The notes under the pieces were generated by a model. That model saw only the letters and a list, made by a program, of their open reading frames with translations, ran no database searches and was not told where the DNA came from. Made by a program: the position numbers and the translations under genes. DNA of 7,510 nucleotides from DASYAN01 sp036501345 (lineage in GTDB: Bacteria; Chloroflexota; Ktedonobacteria; Ktedonobacterales; Ktedonobacteraceae): positions 1 to 7,510 of the forward strand of contig DASYAN010000348.1 of NCBI GenBank assembly GCA_036501345.1. Reading direction: 5' to 3'. Every line of letters starts with the position of its first letter. Within the stretch, counting starts at the first letter, position 1. Below, piece after piece: positions 1 through 7,307 of the stretch.

Positions 1-8
1 TGATACAC

Positions 9-3000
9 ATGGCAATGTCAGAAAATGTACTTCGGAACTTGTTTGAGAAAAAGCAGCGTTATCCATATCTACCAGATCCGAACTCGATGCTTGCGGATCT
101 CCAGGAGTTGAACTACCAAGGAGGAATACCTGCAATTGTAACCAAGAATCGCGATGGGAAGAATCAACTCTTGCTTTACACTTTTTCTTATTATCTGGCA
201 CTGTATGAATCTCCTCATCGTGATGGCTATACCATTGCATATCTGGACTCACTTAATTTACGAGAACATGAGCGTTTGAGTAAAGGAGCATTGTGGGTAC
301 AAGCGCAGGAGTGGTATCTTCATCGAGAACTGAAATTGATACCGCAAGGGAACCGCAATTTCTGGGATGTGATTCATCAAGCTTGGCATACCTTTGAGAC
401 ACAGAGCCAGCAAGCACATGCCCAGAATGAACAAGAAGGACTTTCCCACGCCTATGAACGCTATCTTGATACTATCGATGACCTGATAGAGGTAACATAC
501 CAACTAGAACAAGACAGAAACAACTTAAATGCAGGCATTCCTTACAAAAAAGTGGAAGCGGCTGGAGAAGAGAGAGATGCACCACGTGATATCTACATCT
601 TTCGCCTTGCTGAAATTCCACAGGTCAACGAAAAGAATATGCTGCGTATAAAAGAAGTTCCAGATTTAAGAGGTCGTGTTCAGGCGCTAGAGGGCACGAA
701 GTTAACGCTCAAGTTTGAGGATCTGGTAGATAGAAGGCGCATCCCTGAAAAGGGAAATCTTGAACCGATGATGAATCGGTTGATCTACCAGAAACAGCGC
801 GAAGCAGTTGAAGTGCTTAGAATGCACGAGGCCAAAAACGTTCATCTGTTACGAGTACTAGTTGATCATATCTATCAGCCTTACCAGCCTGATCCCATTT
901 CGCAGGCTAGTGACGAGGACTTAAAACTCCTTACCCCCGAGCAGTTCGAAGCCTTCCGGTGTGCACTCACAGTCCCAGATATTCTAATGGTATTAGGACC
1001 ACCGGGAACTGGCAAGACACGTACTATTACAGAAATCGCTCGTCATTGTGGGTTTAGACATCGACGTGTTCTTATAACTTCAGGCACGCACAAAGCGGTA
1101 GATAACGTTCTGGAGCGTATGCCACCGGATCTCATTGTGATCCGTGTTGGCCATGAAAGCAACGTTTCTGAGAAGATGCGTCCAAAAATGATCGATGCCC
1201 AGGCTCAGAGAATGCAGGAGGTTTTGCTGGAGAACACTGAGAATCAGGCAAGTCGTCTTTCCCGTCTTCTTTCTTATAAACGCGATATTGATGTTTGGGT
1301 ATATCAACTCACGCAAGGCCTCACAAATCTTGCTGGAAATGAAACCCACCTGCGATCGCTTTACGAACAACGTACTGCCACTGAGCGACGTGTAATAACA
1401 CCGTTCAGACATAAGCTTGATGAACTCGCAGCAGCCTTACAAGGACTGTTCGAGAAAATGTCGCGGACACAAAAAAATATGGATGCTTTAAGCAGGAAAC
1501 AGATAAAAGCCGAAGCAAGAAGCCATTTCCCTGTACTTGGTTGGATCTTCAGGAGGTTCCTCAATCATTATATCTCTCGTATTGAACGAGAACAAGAGAT
1601 TATTCTGGATGCACAGCATAAGTTACAGATACTACAGCAAGAACAGACAGATGCATATGAGTCTAGCAAACGAACCCTTCATGAAGATTCTGAATACCAG
1701 CAGTGTGAGCAATGTATACAACATCTAATGAACGACTATGAGAAGACTTGGGAGAAGGCACTGGAGACCGCAAATACATTACGAGCTACAATCATAGATA
1801 TGGTACCACGACAGCCGGATTTCGAGCCAAAGGGTGCTACAACGCTCCAGCGCTATCTATCCTGGTACAATGAGACGAGAATGAGCTTGGAACGCAAAGC
1901 CAAACTCTTGAAGAATTGGCGGGAAGAGCTTGCAAGACCTACAGATCAACTCTATCCTGAACTCTTACGCTATGCTGATGTCGTGGGTGCAACCTGCATA
2001 GGCACTGCTACAGCGAAGGGACTGGAGGATATAGAGTTTGATCTTGTAATTGCCGACGAGGCTGGTCAAATCACTCTCTTTGATCTGCTTGTCCCTCTAG
2101 TACGTGCAAAGCGTGCAGTTCTTGTAGGAGACCATAACCAACTTCCACCTTTTGTGGATAACGAGGTGCAAACTTGGTTGGGGAATCTTGCGCCGCAGAT
2201 CCAATTAATATCAAATGAAACAGAAGAAGAAGCAGATAAAAGAGAAATTGCTGAACTATTGAAGAAAAGCGCATTTGAGCAATTGTTTAAGACAAAAGAA
2301 GGTTTTATGCATACTATACGTTTCACCAAACAGGGGCGTATGCCGCGAGTCATAGCTGATTTTGCTTCCAGACACTTCTATGAAAACCAACTTGCTACTT
2401 TTAGTGAGGAGAAAATGAAGCATACTGTTGATACTGACCCGCTTTTCCACTATCCCCTTAATATCATAGATACGTCGGATGCTCCCTTAAATACTAGATG
2501 GGAGCAAGAACAAAAAAAGTTGGAGAGCTTGGGTGAATCTGGTTATATTAACATTGCGGAGGCAATACTGATCGCCGATCTGGCGGAGGTTTACCAGAAA
2601 GCAGGAAAGGAATGGGTGGTGATCGTTCCCTATCGCGTACAAGCTCGCCGGATCGTCCAGGAACTGAGAAAAAGGAAAAGGATCAGTGAACATGATTTCT
2701 CATTAGATGATCAAATTTCCACAATAGATTCATTTCAGGGAGGAGAGAGAGATAAAGTAATTTATGGCTTCACGCGCAGCAATCAGCATGGAAGAATAGG
2801 CTTTCTCAAGGAACTGCGCCGATTGAATGTCGCAATGACACGTGCAAAACAACATTTGATACTGGTAGGCAATTTCTCTACCCTTACACAGGCCAACGAC
2901 CCCAGGTTCAGATATATGATGATTGACTTGCAGAAGTATGGTGAGCAGTGCGGAGAATTGCTCTCCTATACTTTATGCCGCAGGAGACTTCTGGATGTAC

Positions 3001-3023
3001 TGGAGGAGAGAAGAATACCATGA
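9..3023 (+). CDS. UPF1/DNA2-like superfamily 1B helicase with large coiled-coil insertion
   Basis: Predicted ATP-dependent 5'-3' translocase on DNA or RNA, cytoplasmic, 1004 residues. The motifs are in family order: Q motif LTPEQFEAFR (Q312), Walker A GPPGTGKT (330-337, K336), motif Ia TSGTHKAVDN (357-366), Walker B DEAGQ (683-687), motif III GDHNQLPP (707-714), a QGRMPR segment (775-780) at the usual QYRMHP position, VPYR (873-876), motif V TIDSFQGGERD (905-915) and motif VI NVAMTRAK (940-947). A beta-rich stretch around 217-252 fits subdomain 1B. The charged helical insert of about 300 residues between Ia and II (roughly 375-660) is much longer than in UPF1. Residues 1-210 are not recognised, and no nuclease motif is seen. 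The start is uncertain: ATG at 9 or 15, with only 8 upstream bases, no Shine-Dalgarno site visible and no in-frame stop before it. The helicase class is secure; substrate and pathway are inference. Confidence 0.95.
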   Translation: MAMSENVLRNLFEKKQRYPYLPDPNSMLADLQELNYQGGIPAIVTKNRDGKNQLLLYTFSYYLALYESPHRDGYTIAYLDSLNLREHERLSKGALWVQAQEWYLHRELKLIPQGNRNFWDVIHQAWHTFETQSQQAHAQNEQEGLSHAYERYLDTIDDLIEVTYQLEQDRNNLNAGIPYKKVEAAGEERDAPRDIYIFRLAEIPQVNEKNMLRIKEVPDLRGRVQALEGTKLTLKFEDLVDRRRIPEKGNLEPMMNRLIYQKQREAVEVLRMHEAKNVHLLRVLVDHIYQPYQPDPISQASDEDLKLLTPEQFEAFRCALTVPDILMVLGPPGTGKTRTITEIARHCGFRHRRVLITSGTHKAVDNVLERMPPDLIVIRVGHESNVSEKMRPKMIDAQAQRMQEVLLENTENQASRLSRLLSYKRDIDVWVYQLTQGLTNLAGNETHLRSLYEQRTATERRVITPFRHKLDELAAALQGLFEKMSRTQKNMDALSRKQIKAEARSHFPVLGWIFRRFLNHYISRIEREQEIILDAQHKLQILQQEQTDAYESSKRTLHEDSEYQQCEQCIQHLMNDYEKTWEKALETANTLRATIIDMVPRQPDFEPKGATTLQRYLSWYNETRMSLERKAKLLKNWREELARPTDQLYPELLRYADVVGATCIGTATAKGLEDIEFDLVIADEAGQITLFDLLVPLVRAKRAVLVGDHNQLPPFVDNEVQTWLGNLAPQIQLISNETEEEADKREIAELLKKSAFEQLFKTKEGFMHTIRFTKQGRMPRVIADFASRHFYENQLATFSEEKMKHTVDTDPLFHYPLNIIDTSDAPLNTRWEQEQKKLESLGESGYINIAEAILIADLAEVYQKAGKEWVVIVPYRVQARRIVQELRKRKRISEHDFSLDDQISTIDSFQGGERDKVIYGFTRSNQHGRIGFLKELRRLNVAMTRAKQHLILVGNFSTLTQANDPRFRYMMIDLQKYGEQCGELLSYTLCRRRLLDVLEERRIP
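3002..3010 (+). promoter_or_regulatory. Ribosome binding site of the winged-helix gene
   Basis: The purine run GGAGGAGAG ends 9 bases before the ATG at 3020 and lies inside the end of the helicase gene. It decides the start: the same frame opens upstream with a GTG at 2948, but that would add 24 residues inside the helicase gene, whereas the ATG at 3020 has this strong site and makes a classic ATGA stop-start overlap. Confidence 0.8.
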
Positions 3024-4270
3024 GCAGAGCAGAGCAACCGTCGGCTACACTCAAACCTATCTATGACCCCAGGAGAGCGATAGAGCACATACAAACCCTC
3101 TCAGGGGTGATACCCATCCGTCTGCATGCTATTCTCTTTCCGCTCTGGGATGTAGAAACGACCGCGACCCAAGAGGACGGGAGACCATATGAGTTGATGG
3201 AAAAGTATGTGGAGCGTGGTATTGATGAGGGTCAACTTCATAGTGTGGAGGAGCTAGCAACCTTTTTTGGCCTGAAAAGGGAGATGGTCAAAAAGATTTT
3301 GAACTTCTTGAATACGATTGGGCACGTTACCTCCGTTGGAGAGCGATGGGACCTCACGCCTCTGGGACAAAAATCGGTGAGAGAGGGAACAAGATACGTT
3401 TCAAAGGAGAAGCGTACAAGACTCTATTTTGATGCCTATTCATCAAAGCCTTTGCGAAAAGAACACTATAATACTAGAAGGGTAAGTATTCTCTCCCCGG
3501 ATGAGGCTGCTGAGGTTCATTACATGAAGACCTGGGGATATCGCTTCCATCTCATTTCCAACATGACACAGTGGCAGCCAACAGCCTTACGTGAGCTAGA
3601 GGCACGCATTGACAGAGGAGACTATAACGTACCTCCTGAGATGCAAGAGTTACAGGCGCTGAGCATGAAACCTGCCTATATCCCTATGTACATTGTTGAG
3701 ACGAAGAAACAATTATCTGCCTCGGTCCATTTACAAGGTGTGCAGATGCAAAAGCCATACTACCTTGTTTATACAGGCATACGAGACCTGCGTGATACCT
3801 ACTTTGAACATATTATTAATAATAGCCAGACTGTGTATGCCGCGCTTAGAGGCGAAAAGGTATGGACTCCGTATGATCTGTGGTGTGAATGGCTTGATGA
3901 GAAGGGAATCACCGGCGCATTTCCGCTAGAACGTTCGGATGGTACCTGGCAGGTATCACTACCAGCTTCAGTTTTTGAAGGACCGCAGGCAAAATTTACA
4001 ACGATTAGAATAGGTGACTATGATTTAAAGATTGGCTATTTCATGCAAATCTGGTGCGATGATAAGACCTTGCGGCGCAAAGCGGTCTTGGATCGTACAT
4101 TGAGGATGGTTAAAAATCAGCAGCAGTACATCGGGCGACGAACAGTCCAAGAACGGTTGCATCTCCTGGTAAGGCAACTTCAGACGAGTGAATTGACATT
4201 TCCCGACCTGCAGCAACGGGCAATGGAGACTGGCATGAGAGATATGGTGAATGTATTAGACAACTTATAA
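3020..4270 (+). CDS. Winged-helix protein with unrecognised C-terminal region
   Basis: Protein of 416 residues; I do not recognise the family. Residues about 58-122 look like a winged helix-turn-helix: a helix, then SVEELATFFGLKREMVKKIL (75-94) as the helix-turn-helix, then the wing-like VTSVGERWDLTPLGQ (103-117). This suggests DNA binding or a protein-protein adaptor. The preceding segment IPIRLHAILFPLWDV (31-45) may pack against it. Residues 125-345 look like a mixed alpha/beta domain with hydrophobic strands such as YIPMYIV (220-226) and PYYLVYTGI (246-254). I see no HxK, DEDD, HNH or P-loop signature. The C-terminal 350-416 is charged and helical. There are only two cysteines (289, 346), no signal peptide and no membrane segment. 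The gene overlaps the helicase by 4 bases, so translation is probably coupled and the products may act together. The reading frame is certain; function is unknown. Confidence 0.85.
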   Translation: MSRAEQPSATLKPIYDPRRAIEHIQTLSGVIPIRLHAILFPLWDVETTATQEDGRPYELMEKYVERGIDEGQLHSVEELATFFGLKREMVKKILNFLNTIGHVTSVGERWDLTPLGQKSVREGTRYVSKEKRTRLYFDAYSSKPLRKEHYNTRRVSILSPDEAAEVHYMKTWGYRFHLISNMTQWQPTALRELEARIDRGDYNVPPEMQELQALSMKPAYIPMYIVETKKQLSASVHLQGVQMQKPYYLVYTGIRDLRDTYFEHIINNSQTVYAALRGEKVWTPYDLWCEWLDEKGITGAFPLERSDGTWQVSLPASVFEGPQAKFTTIRIGDYDLKIGYFMQIWCDDKTLRRKAVLDRTLRMVKNQQQYIGRRTVQERLHLLVRQLQTSELTFPDLQQRAMETGMRDMVNVLDNL

Positions 4271-4274
4271 GTTG
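4261..4274. repeat. Perfect 14-base palindrome over the stop codon of the winged-helix gene
   Basis: CAACTTATAAGTTG equals its own reverse complement. It contains the TAA stop (4268-4270) and lies about 50 bases before the start of the STAND gene. Without a loop or a following T run it is not a typical terminator. It has the shape of a binding site for a dimeric regulator, but by rough estimate a palindrome of this length is expected about once in two windows of this size by chance. Confidence 0.35.
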
Positions 4275-4309
4275 CTGAGTTAAATATGTCTGATACACCC
4301 GAGTATAGT

Positions 4310-4314
4310 GAGGT
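4310..4314 (+). promoter_or_regulatory. Ribosome binding site of the STAND-TPR gene
   Basis: GAGGT ends 9 bases before the ATG at 4324. An in-frame TGA at 4309-4311 overlaps this site, so the ATG at 4324 is the first possible ATG start and the N-terminus is well fixed. Confidence 0.65.
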
Positions 4315-4323
4315 CGTAGGACG

Positions 4324-7299
4324 ATGCCATTATTCTTCCCGCGTGCAAAGCGGGAGCCATTTCCACACGAGATAGACCTGAGTCAGATTCTCATTGCTCG
4401 TGATCAGCAGTTGTATGATTTTCAGGAGGGTCTGAATACCTGGAAGGAATTGATACGAGAGATACCTAATCCTGACCTTCAGATGAGAGAGGCTCCTTCG
4501 CGAAACAATAAAATTCAGGGATTTGTGTGCTTGCTCTATGGGGATAGCGGGTTTGGGAAAAGCACACTGCTTAGACATTATCGCGAGATAGCATCAGGAT
4601 ATGACTACCATCTAGAGGTGAGCGATATTACTGATTGGGAGACTGTTGCTAGGCAATATGGTATGCTTCGCGTGTCTAGTCATGAAATAGATAAGCTAGA
4701 ATATTTTAATATACTTCGGGGAAGATTTGCTATTACTTTAGATAAATCTATGCATGATTTCAAAGAATACAGAAATGCGACTAATGTGGTAAAAGATGTA
4801 AAAATGCAAGCAGATCGAGCGTTGCATAATGTATTGAAAGATGATCGTTATGCAGCATTGCGCCGCTTGGCAGAAGATGGAGCCATAAAGTTACTCCAGC
4901 GGATTTTTCCGAGCACAGGCCAGATACTGACTGATGAGAAAGTCAAGGAATATCTAGGAGAAAGCATAGATATTGGGGTGAAGCATTTGTCTCAATTGTC
5001 TACTAAATTGGTGACCAAGCTAGGAGAGAATTTAGATGACTGCCTGAAACCAGAGTTGCGCTTGGGCCTAGCACTTGGACGCGATCTGCGCTATATTGCG
5101 AGAAATTTTCCTGTTCTTGTGTTTTTTGATGCATATGAGACTATCTATGAGCATGATGCATTTCTCAGGATAGTTATGGGAGCGGCTGGCGTCCGTGTTG
5201 GTTGGATAATAGCTGGACGAGGCGATTTATGGAATGGGCCAGAGCAGGCAGCATATAGTATTTGCAAAGAGGAACCATACAAAGATATTGTACACACTGA
5301 CCGTGTACTGCCGTTAAAGTTTGGCTCTCAGAGTTTGGGATTTTTTGATTCTAAACACATAAAACACTATTTCGCTCAGCTACGGAAGCAGAGACCCTCT
5401 CTGCCAGCTATACATCGGACAGATGCAGAACACATCCAACTTGTAACTCAGGGAGTCCCTCTAGCTGTGAGGGTGGTAGCTGATCTCTATGCAACTAAGC
5501 CGGATCTTCGAGCTATAACTGAGGGTATTCATAAAATGAAGCTCCTTGATAAAATGATGCAATTGTACCTTCTCCATGCTCCTAATGATCCAGATGAGCG
5601 TGGAAAGCTCTATGGGTTAGCATTGTTGAGGAGGGTAGACGATCCAAAGGCTGTTATTGGGGCATTGGGTTTAAGTTCGGAAGAAAAAAGCTCTTATGGT
5701 AATCAACTGGTCTGGCTACAACGCCGCTATAGCTTCGTTGCAACTCAGCAGGGACAACCAATTTTACATCGAGAGGTCCGTTCTTTTCTACGTCAGTGGC
5801 TATTGGCTCATCGAAATGAACCAGAAGTTACAGCAGTAATTCAGAGAATACAAGAGACTCACCTGGCAAGACTAGCAGAGTTAGAAAAACGTCGTCTGTA
5901 TAGAGACCTGCCTGACAGACTTGGCGATGATGATTGGACAGAAGTCTACTTGGACCTAATAGAAGTGCAGTTCTGGTTCGATATATATGAAGGTATCCGC
6001 TATAGCCTGACTTTCCTGTTAGCATCTGCCATCTACCGCTGTCGTGCTGGCTACGAGGTTGTGAATATGGGAGAATATTTTGAGCATCACATGAAAGGCT
6101 CCTATGGGGAATGGTGGAGGTCAGTAGCGCAAGGATGGGTCTGTGATTGGACAGGTAAAACATGGACAAATGATATACGAGAAGGCTTGGAAAAACTGGG
6201 AAATCGAATTAAGCAAGGTGGATTGGTCTTTCCTCCATCGCTGTCACAAAATCAGCAGGAACTTGAAGCAGCTTTGTGGTGGTGGCTGGGTGAAGCCTAC
6301 CGAAATTATGATGAACAAAAGGCACTACTCTGGTATAGAGAAGCATGCCTCGGGCTAAGTAATCAGTCCGAGCTGAGAACAATGATCGCTGAATCCTACT
6401 GGAAAATAGCATACAAACAGTATGAACAGAAAGCATATGCTGCATGTATTCGCCTTTTGGACGAAGCGATAACGCTCAAAACTGACTACGTTGATGCCTA
6501 TCACTCACGAGGAAATGCATATTACGAGCTTGGGCAATACTGGAAAGCGATCAGAGACCAGCAATATGCTATTTCCTTTGATGAAACCTATGCCTATGCC
6601 TATATAAACCTAGGTAATGCTTACTATAAAAACAAGCGCTACCAGGAAGCTCTTCATGAGTATAAGCAAGCACTCGAACTCATTGCCGATAACGCAGACA
6701 TTTATTACAACCGAGCACTTACCTATGTTGAGTTAAAGAATTATCCGAAAGCCTTGAAGGACTTTGAAAAGGCGCTTGAGCAGGAACCAAACTTGGCAGA
6801 TGTCTATGTGAGCCGGGGGAATGTATATGCGATATGCAAAGAGCAGCAAAAAGCGATTGCTGATTATAACCGTGCATTTGCACTAAAACCCAGAGATATC
6901 AATATTGCATGGATGGCGCTATGGGCTAGTTTTGATAAAACGCCGATGAGCCTTGCAATAGCAGATAGATTAGATGAAATCGCACGACTTGAGCCAAGCC
7001 ATTACATTGCCTATGTCTGTCGGGGCATTGCAATGTGGCAACGTAACGAGCTAGAAGCAGCCCAAGCACACCTAGATCTGGCTATCTGCAAAGCTCCAGA
7101 GGAGTGGGACCCTCATTTTTGGAAAGGGATGATCTGTGCCTATAGTGGACAAACGTCAATTGCTAGATATGAGATACAGGAAGCGTTACAACTAGATCTA
7201 CCCTCATTATTGTTGATGCCACTCTACTGGTTAACGACAATCAACGCTGATTTTTTCAAAGCCTACGGTGAGCCATTATTGAAAAATCAAGGGTTCTAG
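4324..7299 (+). CDS. STAND-type P-loop ATPase with C-terminal TPR array
   Basis: Likely a cytoplasmic signal-sensing ATPase switch, 991 residues. Near the N-terminus, LIARDQQLYDFQEGL (23-37) resembles the GRexEL segment that opens many STAND ATPase modules. Walker A is GDSGFGKS (73-80, K79). Walker B is VLVFFDAYE (264-272, D269 and E272), the DxxE form common in bacterial STAND/TPR proteins. WIIAGRG (294-300) fits the sensor-like strand and arginine, and GVPLAV (377-382) matches the GxPLA motif of NB-ARC-like STAND ATPases. A winged helix follows at about 425-495, ending with SFVATQQGQPILHREVRSFL (470-489), a typical STAND feature. Residues 500-645 are a helical linker, then come TPRs. A helical insert of about 110 residues separates Walker A from Walker B. 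No effector domain precedes the ATPase. It lies 53 bases after the winged-helix gene on the same strand, with no terminator seen, so it is probably cotranscribed. The class is secure; the ligand is unknown. Confidence 0.93.
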   Translation: MPLFFPRAKREPFPHEIDLSQILIARDQQLYDFQEGLNTWKELIREIPNPDLQMREAPSRNNKIQGFVCLLYGDSGFGKSTLLRHYREIASGYDYHLEVSDITDWETVARQYGMLRVSSHEIDKLEYFNILRGRFAITLDKSMHDFKEYRNATNVVKDVKMQADRALHNVLKDDRYAALRRLAEDGAIKLLQRIFPSTGQILTDEKVKEYLGESIDIGVKHLSQLSTKLVTKLGENLDDCLKPELRLGLALGRDLRYIARNFPVLVFFDAYETIYEHDAFLRIVMGAAGVRVGWIIAGRGDLWNGPEQAAYSICKEEPYKDIVHTDRVLPLKFGSQSLGFFDSKHIKHYFAQLRKQRPSLPAIHRTDAEHIQLVTQGVPLAVRVVADLYATKPDLRAITEGIHKMKLLDKMMQLYLLHAPNDPDERGKLYGLALLRRVDDPKAVIGALGLSSEEKSSYGNQLVWLQRRYSFVATQQGQPILHREVRSFLRQWLLAHRNEPEVTAVIQRIQETHLARLAELEKRRLYRDLPDRLGDDDWTEVYLDLIEVQFWFDIYEGIRYSLTFLLASAIYRCRAGYEVVNMGEYFEHHMKGSYGEWWRSVAQGWVCDWTGKTWTNDIREGLEKLGNRIKQGGLVFPPSLSQNQQELEAALWWWLGEAYRNYDEQKALLWYREACLGLSNQSELRTMIAESYWKIAYKQYEQKAYAACIRLLDEAITLKTDYVDAYHSRGNAYYELGQYWKAIRDQQYAISFDETYAYAYINLGNAYYKNKRYQEALHEYKQALELIADNADIYYNRALTYVELKNYPKALKDFEKALEQEPNLADVYVSRGNVYAICKEQQKAIADYNRAFALKPRDINIAWMALWASFDKTPMSLAIADRLDEIARLEPSHYIAYVCRGIAMWQRNELEAAQAHLDLAICKAPEEWDPHFWKGMICAYSGQTSIARYEIQEALQLDLPSLLLMPLYWLTTINADFFKAYGEPLLKNQGF
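6391..7206 (+). repeat. TPR array of eight 34-residue units within the STAND gene
   Basis: Units begin at residues 690, 724, 758, 792, 826, 860, 894 and 928, with no insertion between them. The TPR pattern (small residue near position 7-8, aromatic at 11, A near 20, A at 27, P near 32) is clear in units 2-5, for example INLGNAYY, YYNRALTY and VSRGNVYA. Unit 860-893 is the most degenerate, with ASFDKTPM where the helix turn is expected. A further TPR-like unit, WWLGEAYRNYDEQKALLWYR, lies at about 653-672, out of step with the array by about 6 residues. The units differ at the nucleotide level, so this is an old array and not a recent tandem duplication. It is expected to form a superhelical peptide-binding surface. 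Confidence 0.9.
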
Positions 7300-7307
7300 T
7301 CAAGTCT

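Noticed and set aside
1352..1359. GCGATCGC, the HIP1 octamer common in cyanobacterial genomes
   Set aside because: I noticed only one copy in 7.5 kb; many cyanobacteria carry it far more often, so it does not identify the host.
1080..1412. 110-codon open frame on the - strand inside the helicase gene
   Set aside because: It is antisense to motif-bearing helicase sequence, and its product has no recognisable domain and a shadow-like composition rich in S, L, C and I.
2948..3019. Earlier GTG start for the winged-helix gene, adding 24 residues
   Set aside because: The ATG at 3020 has a strong purine-rich ribosome site and an ATGA overlap with the helicase stop, and the extra residues look like read-through of the helicase gene in another frame.
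3020..4270. Phospholipase D-like nuclease in the middle protein, as in Mokosh
   Set aside because: No HxKxxxxD motif is present; the nearest string, HYMKTWGYR, has the wrong spacing.
5828..6169. 113-codon open frame on the - strand inside the STAND gene
   Set aside because: It lies fully antisense to a well-supported gene, has no plausible ribosome site and no domain pattern.
7279..7290. TTGA-AAAA-TCAA hairpin near the end of the STAND gene
   Set aside because: A four-pair AT-rich stem inside coding sequence is too weak to be a terminator.
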